Source of the DNA: Lineus longissimus
Taxonomy: Eukaryota; Nemertea; Pilidiophora; Heteronemertea; Lineidae
DNA: 64,000 nucleotides
Assembly (NCBI RefSeq): GCF_910592395.1
Contig: NC_088313.1
Location: forward strand, 19,236,437 to 19,300,436
Direction: 5' to 3'
In this document: one piece after another, positions 35,001 to 46,800 of the stretch
How the letters are laid out: each line of letters begins with the position of its first letter
Numbering within the stretch: position 1 is the stretch's first letter
Program-made: the position numbers and the translations under genes
Notes under the pieces: generated by a model
Database searches by the model: none
Seen by the model: only the letters and a program-made list of their open reading frames with translations
What the model was told of the DNA's origin: nothing

Positions 35001-35555
35001 AGGTATTTCATCCTTTGGGACAATTTTTGGTTTTGCCCCAACATTTTGTGTTGCACTTGAACGAGTCCTTGGTAGTGTCCTTCTTAACTCGTGTCCCTCA
35101 ACTGACATCAACTTTTTCACCTTGAGACAAGAACTAATCCATGTGGACTTGACAACTACAATGGCCTCAGGTACGACATCTACTTTTAAAATGTTACACA
35201 TACGATCGTAATCCATCTTTTCATCAACAACAATGTGCGACAGAGACACCGAATTGGAGTACTTTGCAATGAAATCACCGCCATTCTTTTTTATTTGTTT
35301 GCCAAAAAGATCACGTCGAGTCTTACCAATGCCGGCTTCAAGTATGAAAATGTTCAACCCACAGAATATGCCAGATTTGCTGTCCAAGACCCCAGCACCA
35401 CTACCAATACATGGAACACCCTGTACATTCACACTACTGGGTCTACTGTCACTTTTGTTTTGGGGTTGTTTTTGGCGTTTTCCGGCAGGATTTTCATCAG
35501 ACACGTCGTCCCTGCCTCGCTTTTTATTATTTCTTTTATCCTGGCCCCTCTGCAT
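17033..35555 (-). CDS. POLL: DNA polymerase lambda (family X)
   Basis: A gap-filling polymerase of base-excision repair and non-homologous end joining. Eight exons in coding order: 35555-34653, 34567-34487, 34332-34225, 34070-33762, 33545-33377, 18543-18452, 17834-17673, 17140-17033. All phases join: 643 residues. A basic N-terminus (KKRGR, KRQKQ) likely acts as a nuclear localisation signal. A BRCT domain spans about residues 62-158 (Trp at KSTWISSCL), then a Ser/acidic linker. The 8-kDa and fingers regions follow in exons 2-4, with helix-hairpin-helix motifs [12 protein letters not shown] and [12 protein letters not shown]. The palm has catalytic Asp496 and Asp498 (GDVDILV) and Asp559 (RRLDIIVIP). 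Then come [11 protein letters not shown] and a C-terminus [10 protein letters not shown] matching the family ending YREPxxRDW. BRCT plus this C-terminus separates it from pol beta. The exon 5 to 6 intron (33376-18544, about 14.8 kb) is exceptional and contains a nested ORF and a minisatellite. Confidence 0.96.
17451..17600. repeat. Imperfect long inverted repeat in last POLL intron
   Basis: Arms at about 17451-17510 and 17526-17600 are reverse complements, including GGACTTCATGAAAGAACTAC and ATCGCCATCTTCAGGGCAA, with a loop of roughly 15 bp. In the POLL pre-mRNA it would fold into a hairpin of about 60 bp that starts about 70 nt past the exon 7 splice donor. No target duplication is obvious. 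A foldback MITE is the likeliest origin. Confidence 0.7.
18544..28161. other. POLL intron 5, distal part: no gene recognised
   Basis: A 9.6-kb stretch of intron with scattered short ORFs, none with a recognisable domain or consistent splice framework. It contains G runs at 20421-20440 (20 G), 23792-23800 and 25355-25370 (16 G). A CG-rich patch at about 22650-22760 has no recognisable exon. The AATAAA at 27749-27754 (minus strand) could end the nested PKI-like transcript. Confidence 0.6.
28162..28590 (-). CDS. PKA-inhibitor-like protein with two pseudosubstrate motifs
   Basis: A 142-codon uninterrupted ORF inside POLL intron 5, on the same strand. Residues 34-44 read [11 protein letters not shown], matching the PKI pseudosubstrate core (RRNAIHDI in PKI-alpha, RRNAVPDI in PKI-gamma), with Ala39 at the non-phosphorylatable P0 position. 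Residues 115-123 read RRNGLANIL, a second core with Gly118 at P0. Both are followed by a similar spaced tail ending in TG, suggesting an internal duplication. Between them lies an acidic, Ser/Asn-rich, probably disordered linker. PKI proteins are usually about 75 residues with one core, so this is about twice the length. The usual aromatic N-terminal helix residue (Phe10 in PKI-alpha) is not evident. The start ATG has an ACGATG... reading upstream without TATA-to-ATG conflict. A possible donor (GTGAGA after 28443) could remove the second half in an isoform. Function as a PKA inhibitor is inferred, not shown. Confidence 0.62.
   Translation of the reverse strand: MSKVEETKMLDTMTEQQVAAVAGSVVANTPPHLRRRRNAVADIFQDLRTGEIEYLHNMPCKCSRITTETQRCENEQSSASDCVLDDSTHDCDNEASAQQNLENDSVLSSQRYRVRRNGLANILDPNNTGRVFNISENNHYCV
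28746..28815 (-). promoter_or_regulatory. CRE + CCAAT + TATA-like promoter of the PKI-like gene
   Basis: On the minus strand, upstream of the ATG at 28590: a TATA-like ATAAATAG at about 28747-28754; a perfect full CRE, TGACGTCA, at 28798-28805, about 45 bp further upstream; and an inverted CCAAT (ATTGG) at about 28812-28816. A full CRE within 100 bp of a TATA box is the arrangement typical of CREB-responsive promoters. The surrounding 28.4-28.8 kb is richer in CpG than the rest of the intron. Confidence 0.5.
29885..30870. repeat. 31-bp minisatellite, 32 copies
   Basis: Head-to-tail 31-bp units (core CATCCGTCAGCTCTG, then TTTGTAGATGAATA) differ almost only at one four-base position: ACTC, ATCC or ACCC. 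The copy order shows higher-order periodicity (four ACTC, ATCC, ACTC, ACCC, ATCC, repeated). Units 1 and 32 grade into decayed copies up to about 30930. It lies in POLL intron 5, about 1.3 kb upstream of the PKI-like gene start. Confidence 0.98.
30931..33376. other. POLL intron 5, proximal part: no gene recognised
   Basis: 2.4 kb of AT-rich intron between the minisatellite and POLL exon 5. Short ORFs exist, but none has splice-consistent or family-like sequence. Confidence 0.6.
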
Positions 35556-35689
35556 GGTTGTAACATCAATGATCTCTTTGTAAACACTAAATTTTGAAAG
35601 GCGAAATGTTTTAGAAAATAAACAAAACGACGGAGAGACATCTAGTGTTTGCCAAAGGAACTAAATATAGCGTCATAGCTTACTATATA

Positions 35690-36060
35690 CAGGGTGTCAC
35701 AATAAAAATCATAGTAAAAAAGGAAGTTTCCAAGCCTGGTGTGAATGGCAAGGTGTCTTGTCCAATGACGTTAGCTTGATGAATGTCAAAGTGTATTGCC
35801 CAATGATGTTCCCAGGCCAAGCCTTGTCATGATTGGGTTTTAAAAGAGTCGTTCCTAAGCCTGGTGGTGAAAGGTGAAGTGTCTTGCCCAAGGATATTCT
35901 TATGACTGAAGAGTGTGTTGTCCAATTCATTCCGCTGTCTGGTGCACGTGCCCAATGATCATCTAAACCCAATAGTCTGTCCGGTCTGGTATTGTGTCAA
36001 CATTCTAATATCAGCTTTAAATGCTTAGTAAAGTGTCTTGCCCAAGCGACTGATTGAAAA
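35690..36060. repeat. Decayed tandem repeat around GTGTCTTGCCCAA
   Basis: Upstream of POLL. Variants of GTGTCTTGCCCAA recur at about 35752, 35791, 35879 and 36032, in diverged units of irregular spacing. The block starts just after ACAGGGTGTCACAA, a sequence type common at ends of DNA transposons. No coding potential seen. Confidence 0.45.
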
Positions 36061-36079
36061 ATTAGGTCAACGAACGAAG

Positions 36080-36286
36080 TGTATCCCAGCATGCAAAGTG
36101 CGTTCAGTCTCCGAGCAGATCATACCACCTCGCTGAAAGTCTGTACGGGACTTTGTACTGGTTCCATTACTGCGTGGAGGCTAAACTACCCATTCACGTT
36201 AAATCGCGATAAATCGATTTGAGTAGCGCGGATTTCGGACGTTTTACTTTCGATTTGGCGGCTTGGGGAGTAAGGAACGGCAGATT
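36080..36286. promoter_or_regulatory. Candidate POLL/LDB divergent promoter with CCCAGCATGC element
   Basis: CpG-richer sequence between POLL (ATG 35555, minus) and LDB (plus). CCCAGCATGC at 36085-36094 matches the core of the ZNF143/Staf element found in many metazoan housekeeping promoters. A possible non-coding LDB first exon could end at a GTAGGT donor near 36287. Both statements are inference from short motifs. Confidence 0.3.
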
Positions 36287-36579
36287 GGTAGGTTGCATAT
36301 GTGTGACTAGGTATTCCTGTCTGTCATAACACCACTGAAGCGGTTAGCCGGTGTCTACGTTGTACATAATCGTAAAAACATAAAGTGACATAAAACCAAG
36401 AAGTGCATTGTGTGTGTGCATGCTATAGTATAGCGGTATACATTGTTGCACTTCAGCACTAGCTTGCACTTGCAGTGCATGTGTAAAACCTACTTGCTGT
36501 GCTTGGTCATATCCTACCCAGCTAGTTAGTTGGGAGTAAGTTAGCCGGCTAGTTGTGTATACAACAGTTTGCCTATATT

Positions 36580-36837
36580 TTAGTTCATCATCACGGGATG
36601 AGGACCAGCCAAGCCTGTTGCGCTGCCATCGTCTTGGGTTGAGGCTGCCACAGCCCAGGCCTCGAAGCGCGTATCTAACTGTACAGCATTATCAAGAGAC
36701 AATAGCATCCCCTCTGGACTGACTTCATAGACAAGTTTGATGAAGACTGAATTGCTCGGACACAGCCTGGTCACCAGTCGACACATAGGCACAGAGATGC
36801 TTCCACTGGTGAACAGGTCTGTCGGAGCTAAATCAGT
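36580..36837 (-). CDS. Possible terminal coding exon of an unidentified protein
   Basis: An 86-codon reading frame with stop, preceded by a plausible acceptor (CTTCAG at 36838). The composition looks protein-like (MCRLVTRLCPSNSVFIKLVY, EVSPEGMLLSLDNAVQLD, FEAWAVAAS). I do not recognise the family and see no further exon at higher coordinates. It lies antisense to the presumed 5' part of LDB. It could be the last exon of a gene, a retrocopied fragment, or chance. Confidence 0.3.
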   Translation of the reverse strand, partial: TDLAPTDLFTSGSISVPMCRLVTRLCPSNSVFIKLVYEVSPEGMLLSLDNAVQLDTRFEAWAVAASTQDDGSATGLAGPHPVMMN

Positions 36838-37850
36838 CTGAAGTTACTCATAAGAGTTCTTGAAATACTAATAATAATAGGCTTATGATTGATTTGATAG
36901 AGGTTGTTGCTCTTCCTATTGAGGAGTCAAGTCAGCGAGTCACATGAAGCCATCCAGATATCAAATACTCAACTCAAACCCAGTCACAAACACCTCTCTG
37001 GCATCAAGTCAGAGACTTCACCGGTCACTTTTAATCTGTTCCCAAAATATTTTTTCTGGTGGAAAGCCTGATTTTGTCATCTCTCTTTAAAGGACAGCAT
37101 TTGTCAGTCCAAGGGGATGTCCTTAATGGCATGTTTCTACTGTAATTGTAATGCATATTTTTCCTTTGTGAACTTATTGAAAACAAGTTGATACATTTGA
37201 TTGTCATGTCCTCAGTCTCACCCATCTTCGTGTAGGCTGTTTACATCGTCATGTAGTCCGTAAGGTACTTGCGCAAAATGTAAAAAACACTTGGGTTATA
37301 ATGCAATGCCGATTCAGTCCTGTACTATTGCCGTGTTAAGAGTGACAAAATTCAAGCCCACGGTCGATTCAGGAAGTAAGAATGTGGATGATTTTGAAAA
37401 AAAATTGGTGTCGGCTTACAGTAGGAGGGATGATAAAAATATCTCCGATGTTGAGCACTTGTCACGGTTCTATTTTTGATTGAGTGGAGTATCACACACT
37501 TGTGACGATTTGGCTCATTAAGAGCCAAATGCATGACATTTATCTAAAAACGTTTTGTACATGTAGCACTAGTTATGATAGTGGTGTCATTTTACGAATG
37601 AGCCTGCTTCAGGATCAATACTAATGTCATGTCAAGTTTGTGCCGACTGCTTGTTTTATTCATTTGGTCGTATGATATAGTATTTCAATGTATGATCATC
37701 GCTTTATCGAGTCTAGATAGTGACACTATATATTTCCCCCATTCTTTCTATTTGCAGGTCATTTTGGTAGTCGTCTCCTAGATCATCATACTGGCCCACA
37801 GAGGAGGTACCCCTGGCCCTTCTCCTGGTCCCGGTCCTTGGCCACCCTAT

Positions 37851-40800
37851 ATGATGCCGGCCCCCAGGATGCCAAGCCCCCTCAACAGGGATCCAGGGAT
37901 ACCGTAAGTCTTCTGCTTTTTCCATTTTCTTCAGAAAGTCAAACTATGCGGTTTTTTCTCTCAGTCCCGCTTGTCTACTCCTTGGCACATCATATCAAGC
38001 TTTATGTCATATCAAAGAGAAGATACAGTATTGCAGTGTTTTCTGTACTATCCTGTCATCAAGACGCACTACGAAATATTATTTATATACCCTCTCTTCA
38101 TTCACCATACAGTCTCCTGATAACTGCTAACTGTCTATGTAGAAATGTTCAGCATACTAATGGCCAGAAGGCCACGAGCCCTGTTCACTCCACGCTATAC
38201 TGTATTGTGAGCCAAGACAAAGGACCCGCCCACCACAAGGGAGACAAATCGTTCCCAGTGCACTTCACTCGTTCAGCGCAATTGTTGTCGCTGAGAATCA
38301 AAACAAAAACGTGCCTTTGGCAGCTTACTGCCTTTCAATTCTCATCAAAACTTGTCAGAAACGGTTACCATGGTTATGAGCTGTGAGAAATGATTTTTTT
38401 CGAAATTGTGCAGATCTTGGAGTCATTTGCTCCTGGATGATTTAGCTTATTACCGGTATATAAAGACCAACTGTCTCATAGTTTTTGTTGGCTCTTATCT
38501 ATGGCTGCTTCACTTTGTAAAAAGAGCTTTTGAAAGTAATCGATAATTTCCTTGATGTGTTTTTGATTTCTTAGAGGTGGTGTCTTGAATAGTCAGCTGG
38601 TTACATTTTGGTGGCTAAGCATCAAGCAGCAGTGTATGATCGGTTATACACTGCTGAACTAGCAACAGGGTCTTCCTTCTGAGGTCAGAGGATAGATCGC
38701 CCAGTTTTAACAATTGAAATGAATATCGCTGGACAGTTTTGTTTCTAAGTTGGATCAAAGGCCATCCCAATTAAAGCTAAGTGTAACACTTGCTTGAGGC
38801 CACAAGCAATGCCTTTCTGTCAGTTCATGATGTTATGAGTCCAACACTTGGACAACCTCAACATCAAAGGCAATCATGTGTTGTCCCTTTCTTGCCTTAA
38901 AAAAATCATCACCTGGGACATCACCACAATCGTCCAAACTGTTGACAAAACCAGCAACCTTATCTGGCTTATCTCAGTATCCTTGGTTACCATCAAGCTC
39001 TTGAGGTTACCATGGTAACTGAACAAAGTTGAGTGTCCTGCATGTTTAGACACAGTCCGGTAATGCGATTTTTGAAGTGATTTCGATGAAATTCAAATAT
39101 GCCGACTGGATAGAGCGAGAAGTTGGTGTGGGACGTATCATTTCGTTACATGTCATCGGTGAGCAGGAGTGGGAACTTGTAATATCCGATTTCAGACCAC
39201 TATTGCGCCTATCTCAGATCTCATTTTAAGGACATTCTTAGGATACCTTCGAACCAAGATCGTCATAAGAGAATACTGTTACTTCATTTGTAAGTAAACT
39301 TTATCATTCTGTGTACCCATACTATTTTTATCTAAACGCTCAGAGAGTTGCTTTATACTTGATACGAGGGTATCTACGGAGGGTTAGAATAGGTTTAGGG
39401 TTGCCTTATCTTATTGGAAGTAGACCTTTTCGTCTGTTACAGTTCACTTGTAGCCATTCGTCATCACTGCATGTTGGTCTTGGAGATGAAGTGTTCTACT
39501 TTTTGGCTCTATCTCTAAAAATAGGGAGCCCTGACTTTTTGTTCTGTAAAAACTTTACATGTAATGTAGTAATCTGATTCCAAGCCTCATGGTCAAGCTA
39601 TACATTACATTGCTGTCAACCAAAAGATAAACAGCATTTGTTGGTGAAGATCAGCCTTGGTGCAAATAGCGCTGCTATAGGATTGTTCTTGTGTTCTAGT
39701 TTTCTACAGTTGGCTGAAAAAAGGTGAATCCAAGCTTGCTATTCAGTTGTAATCTCTGGTAATCGAATTTCAACCCCTGGATATCGCTACATGATCCAGT
39801 GTATACCTTGCGTTGCTATCCATTAATCCAAAAGATGAAAGAGAGTTTCTGTTGAGCGTTTCCATTTATGGTATTGACAGACCTCTCCATAGCTGTAATA
39901 TACCATCTTCTTTGATACCCTATCAGTATGCTGGATACCGCCACACCACAAATCACAAATCGTTGGTGGTTAGTTTTGTTTACATTGGTTGTAACAGTTG
40001 ATTTACGAGGTTGCTTGGTAACCTATGATTCAGAAAAAAGTGATGGTTAAAGTCAGGCGTGGTGTTAGTCAGTCGGTGTCATGGTCATGGTCATTATCTA
40101 AGCATCATGGTTGGACACTTGTCACAGCCGTCTCCCTAATGTCCTTTGGCATGTCACTTCAGTTTGATTGTCTCCTAGTTCTCATGAGATATGAACTAAA
40201 AACTTGAGGTTCCTCAATATTCTGTGGCGGGAAAGCCAAAGATCCCATACAAGGGGACTGTATAGTCTGAGGAAGAGGGAGGGGAGGGATCAATGTCGTT
40301 ATCAATTTCTTCTTGGTTTCATACAACCAGTATAGATGGCTCTAGCAGTCTTTGCTCCGTCTTTTGTTTGGTTGATGTTATTGGACTCTTTCCACAACTT
40401 CTGTTTGTGGTTGCAAGATGTCTCTGGCATCTGTTTTTGTGTGTCAGGTTGCTGTGTCACCTGTAGCTTAGAATAAAAGTGAACAAAATATGAATTACTA
40501 GTCTTTTTGAATATTAAAGTTTTCACACACAGACAGAAACATAAAAAAAATCTGTTATTTTGCTTATGCATTGCATGATGCGAAAAAAGTGCCTTGAAAT
40601 CTGAATTGAGCTCAGTTTTCAGGTATTAGGTTTTTTCTGTTAAGTATGGTGATCAAGTATCCATCATTGTCTGCTTATTGATGAGTGTTTTGCAGCGCAA
40701 TTTGAATTCTGAGCTTTGGGTTTACATTGTAGGTTTCATATGTCATGTTCTATACCTTTGACTGTTTGACTGTGTCCTGGTTATTTTTTTATGGCACCCT

Positions 40801-43800
40801 TTGAAGTTTTTGAGGCGAATTTGCATGAATTCTTGTTGTTGCTGTTCATTTGCTATCAAATTTTTCACCGATCACTGGCTGTTTCTCCAGTTTCACTCCC
40901 ATCGGGGCCCTCAGAGACACAGGTGATTGCCCTCTACAGATCTGAACTGTACCAGTCTATGGAACTTTATTAAATGGCATAAAGTAGAATATGACTGTAA
41001 CCCTGTGTCAGCCTTGTTAAACGATCCCCTCAGAGGGTCTCCATGCATTTAGGTCAATTTACAGTAAAGTTGTACATGATGTTACGAGTAGGGGTCTTAC
41101 AGTGAAAACTATTCACGCACTTGTACGAGAAGTATATTTTGCTCCAATCAAAACTCAGTTCCCAAAATGTGTATATAAGTCCCCTGAAGATGACCAATTT
41201 AACTCTTGCCTAAAGTCCCCCTTTAGTCCAGTAATGTTGACAGCAAGTTTTCATAACGACGCATAATGTTTGATGTGATGTGGTTTAACATACTTTCTGT
41301 CCAAACCTCCATTCATACGGTCTTCCATTTCTCTCCAGCCAGCAAGCCAGCTCCCACTCATGATTGGCACCTCATTCTACCTTCCAACCTTGGTTCATAT
41401 GCCCCGCTATACCAATGCATGCGTCACTATCAAGACTGGGGCGGCAAGGGTTAACTCAGATATTGATCATATTAGGAGGGCTCTGATGGGTGGCCTCGCT
41501 CTGCCGTGATCGCATTCTCTATTGTTTTGAGTTCGAGTGTTGGAGAGTTGGTGAGAGCTTCTCTCACAATCTGGATTCATCGTGTGCAGCTCAACTATTG
41601 ACTCTTTGCCATGTTTGTAGGGGAACATGGTTTTGTTAGGGAGTAACTTGAGGGGTGGGGGGGGAACTCCACACCGTTATCTGATATTTCAATTATCCAA
41701 ACAATGAGAAAGGCCTATCAAATGGTTGATTGGTCTAGCTGAATTTGTCCTGAAATGCTCAATGGTATGTTTTTTTCCATTATACATATCAGGTGGTTGA
41801 ACCTTGGGAAGGTACTTTTGCCAGCAATGCTTGAGGAGCCTTATGGGGAGGTCCTGTCCTACGATTCTAACTATTTTCTGTTCTGAGTTATGTTTTCTTT
41901 CATTGGGTTTAACTTCATGAGACCAATGAACCTGTGAGGTATTCACTGGGGGAGGGGATATTTAGTTCATTTTGGGCTGAATCCTGTTGGGGTCAATTGG
42001 ATCAGTATTTCTCTGCAGGGAGTCTAGGCCTGAAAGCCTGTTGCAGTTTTCAGTGTAAAGAGACACATTTACTTGTCAACCCCTTTGGTGCCCTTCTGTC
42101 AGGTCTGTGTTTTCTCCTTCAACATTAAACTGCAAGTCTATTTTGTACTAAAATTGACCGAAATTGATGAGAAGCAATAGGATTCTGACATAATCACCAT
42201 ACTGGGCTGTGTTCCACCCCCTATCCCCGAGAATGGGACATTCCAGAGTTGGTCTTGTCCATGCATGTTTTATACAGTTACATCTATCGTTTCTATGACA
42301 ACCATTCCAATCAATGATAATGCTGCAGTGGTTGAACAAAGGGGGTTAAGAGGCAGAAGTAATGTCTGCGTATTGTTTCAGCGCAGAGATGCAGAAACCC
42401 GGGAAGATTCACCAACTTGATAAACTAGATGACAAGATAGATGGGCTTTTGATTATGCAAACCATCCACAGCTAAATCACGTTAGTCCAATTTACTTGTG
42501 GGTTGGTGGTCTTTTACCATTTCTCGGCAGTACCAACCTAAACCGGACTAACATGCAGTAATTTTGATGACTGACGTGAATCTGACACGAAATACTTAAT
42601 GATGGCATGGTTGTTTTTTTCTGTCATTATTTTTTTTCCCATTTTATGTCCAAATTAATGATGGAATTGACAATGTTGATTGAAAGGTGACTGGGCAGCC
42701 AAAAGCATGGTATAATAGTACCCTTTATAAATCTGTTCGTCCTTTACCTTAAAAACTATGCCCCAAGGCCCAAGCCTTATGCACATAATGGTAACCCACG
42801 TATTATTCAGACCTGTGCTATTTAATATACATATTAGTATTGCAATATGGAATGAATGAACTAGAACACATGAATATTTACATGCAAATCACCCATTGTG
42901 TGACAAGAGTCCTATGTGTATGATTCAAGACATGTGCAGGCCAGCCAATCAAATCCTCTGTCTATGTGTGTCGATGCTTATATTATTTTTAATGGGCCAG
43001 GCAGGGGGAGGCTGTGCGGTGACTTCACCAGCCTTGTGATCGGCTGGATCAGTCTATTCAAGCTGACTGTTCAAGCATGATGTGTAGGAGAGGAGAGGGA
43101 ATCCCTCAGTTATTGAATATTCGTGCATTATAAACACTGCGGAACGATAACACGTTTTGGCTTGAAACTTTTGTTCATAGAAATATTGGAACTGAGATAT
43201 TAACTGATATTCTGTTCCCGTTGTTTGGCGTGTTGCATTTTTGCCAAACTTCAGGCTATAAACCGTGAATTGTGAACATTGCAATTCTGTGCATATTTAT
43301 AATATTTTAGGATTCTAAGTTATAAGTAGATAAGGAACTGAAACTGTTGATACACTACAGAACACCGGGGGCTTGATACTCCACCGCCATTCTATTGGCT
43401 GTCTTTTCTATCTTTGCGGATATCTCATAAAAATTCAGGATTCTCAACTCACTTCGCCCGGAGCTGGTGTCTATGCCACTCGACCCAAGGCAAGGGTTCT
43501 CACCCGATCTCTATCACCACCCTGGTAGGGTAGACCTCTACCCCGGCGGCCCCATACCCGGTGGCCCCATACCCGGCGAAATGGGGGTCAGGGAGGTGAA
43601 TAACGTCATGATGGATGGACAGCCCGGTCCACCACCTCCAGGACCACCTATGATGAACAAAATGAACGTTGGTCCTGGCCCCGGCGTTGACCCATATTAT
43701 TCACCCCAATTCCCTCCGTTTTACAGACGACACACTCCATACATGGGTCAGCCGGATTACCGAATGTACGAACTCAACAAACGATTACAACAGAGAACAG

Positions 43801-46800
43801 AGGTAAGACCGATTTCATTATCATAAAGTACATTTCATCTTAAGTTACAAGTATAATTGCCTCTTAAATTCAAATTATTAGATCAATTAACAGAACTGAT
43901 ATGATTAAGAAGAGATTTGATTCAAACAGTTATCGTCTTAATGCTTTGTAGTTCTCAGTTCAGGTGTAAATATTGTATTGTTGTATAATTGCTTTTATAT
44001 TCAGGAGTTTTGAACATGTTATATCCATACCTTGAAGTTCTTTTACAATGCATTTGTAAATTGCACGAGATACTAATTGTGGTGGGTTACTGGTAATAAA
44101 TGACATTAGTATAAACATTATATGGACTGCATCGTTTGTCCTGTGGATGACTTGTAGGTGGTAGACAAGGCAAAACACAACCATTGGCAATATTCCAATT
44201 CTTATACCAATCTCATGCATTTTGCATACCTGTATATGCATAGCCTACAGATCTGGTGCCAGCTGGTTGCCTTTACACACAGCTGAAGTCTGTATGTTCA
44301 GTGTACAGTCCTAACACATGTGCTCAGACTATGTTAAGCCCACACAATGGTCAGGTGGAATTCTATAAATAGTAGTCACGTGCCGTTCTACAGGGGGTAC
44401 CCCAACTCTGGAATGCCCACAGTGCACTAGTCTTTACATCGCATAGATTTTATGCAATATCACAAGTACAAGTCAACTAAGTTATAACAAAGTGTTCCAT
44501 TAATGTGACATTGTCGGCTGTAGTAAAGTGCAGTGTCGTGCCTGATCCCCAAATTAAGCCATCCACATTTCTCCATTATCCAAAACCTTGGCTCATCCAC
44601 AATGTTCCGTGTCTCCGTTGTGGTTCATTGACCAGGAGACCCTTGCCCTCCCCTATCTGTCAATCATCGACTTTTTGTTATCGTCAACTTAGTTGCCATA
44701 CCAACCTGGTATGTTTAAGAGTGCCCGTCCAAATAATTGGTAGTATTCATTTTCTTGTGATTTCTAACCCTTGAACATGTTGAAAGACTCTGTTATCTGG
44801 AAAAGTTCCAAATGAACGAAAAGATAATGTCATAATAGTAAAAAAAAGTGAGAAATTTGCTGACATTTGATCTCTCACTTTGTCACCTTTGGGACAAGAC
44901 AAATCTTATTTGAACTTAAACTGTATTGAAAAAATCCAGTTCTGGGTGTGCTGGTGAAGTATGGTCACAAGAAAAATCAGTTCATAGGCATTTTCAAAAC
45001 TGAGTAAAAACCTTGGCATGTGTCCGATATGGTCAAAACTGAATTCACTATCCCAACATCTTCTGTAATAACTATATGGGACAAATAATAATTGGAATAG
45101 CCCCATTATTTGAATTGGTCTCGGCCCTAGGTCATATATACCTTGTGGGAAAGTGTGTCAACTTGCTCTCCGAATCTAAACTTTGATGGGCCACATTATT
45201 CTCCAGCCTTTTCAATATCAAGAGCCATTAAGGGACATCTCACCACCAAGTCCGCACTCTCTGGGAAAAGGTTTAGTTGGTGAAAGAGGCTAGTTGGGAA
45301 TGAAACCAAGAAATGTGACATGTCACACTGAAACCATGACATTTTCACAAGACTTTCAGTATCATTGATTTTTCCTTGGTTTCTCTGTTGGCAACCTTAT
45401 GTTCTCCACGCTGAGACCTGTAGATGTCTTGATGGCCGTGGGACTTCCACACAGCATATGTCGGGGAACAATACCCGTACCCTATCGCCAACATCCCAAT
45501 CAAAAATCAATATGTCAGAGTGTACATATGGACTGTACTGGTGGAATGGACGTTGGAGTTGGAAAGAGAGACTATCGTCCAGTACATGAGTAAGCCTGTA
45601 TTCTGAGAATGATTCTAATCAAGGAATTTGGGCCTCTCTTTTGTATTTGCACTCAAAAATCAGTTCTGGACAAGTTGTTAGAAGGATTTGTTCAGTGCAT
45701 CCATCTACATCAGAACAAGGATAGGTTCCTTGGAGTTTTGTTGATCACTCACTGAGTGATGTAAACAAGAAATTTTTATAGAAATCTATAAATTTTCTTT
45801 AAAATCTGACTTCATCGCACTGCATCTACGTCATACTGAGAAATGGTTAATATTGTTTCCTTGGAGACCAAAATGGCAAAGTTGAAGGAAAAAAAGATTG
45901 TCAACTGGTCTTAGCCGCGTATAATCAGTTGGCGATGAAGCCGTGGATTTCCCGTGCGCTATCCGACGCAGTATTGATCGGAGTCCTCCGCGGGAAACAC
46001 AGGGATAGATCGACGAGGCTCCACAAGGGAGATCATCCGTTGTCATGATTCAATTATGCACTTCACGTTCTGTTAGGGCCAGCAGCTCCTGTTTGGTGCG
46101 TTGGCGCTGAATATGCAGAATTGAGTTATGTTGTGAAGATAGTTCTGGTGGCATAGGTTTGCCAGGCTATGTTGGAATTATTTTGCATAGAAATTACTCA
46201 CTATGAGGTTGGAGCGAAATTCTGCATTTTCATCGTTTTGGCTGAACAGTTTTACTAGTGTGGAGTTTACTTTTGGCTGTCCACATAAACCAAGCGAAGT
46301 GAGTGTTCTCTACAAACCCACTCTAACAGGTTGTGCCATGCTGTGGAGAGAATTGCTGCATTCTTGACCCCCTCCCCATGTTTGACATAATTTCCCAAGT
46401 ACAAGGTCTGTTTAACCCATTGGTAGTCTTTAAAAGAAATTTGACTGCGGTGGGGTCATTACAAGGCACCAAATTATTGGTCAATGATCGTTGTCCGACA
46501 AGAAAGTTCTAATGCACTTGGCTGATGAGATTGAGTGTCTCGGCCATCAAAAATACCCAGCTCACATTACTTTTATAAAGCCCCTTTAAGAGGTGCACTA
46601 CTTGCCTCAAAACGTGCCGCTCAGCCCATCAGGTGCCTCAGTCTCAGATATTGATTTTCTCCGATGTGTGAGGAGCGAATGGGAACTGGGAGCTGACAGT
46701 ACGGCGCTGGGTCAGCACATGTTCCTGAACTGTGGCATCGGTGAATCTATTGTGTATAGATTCGTTATTGATCTGGCGGCAAGCACAACTCCAACAAGAT

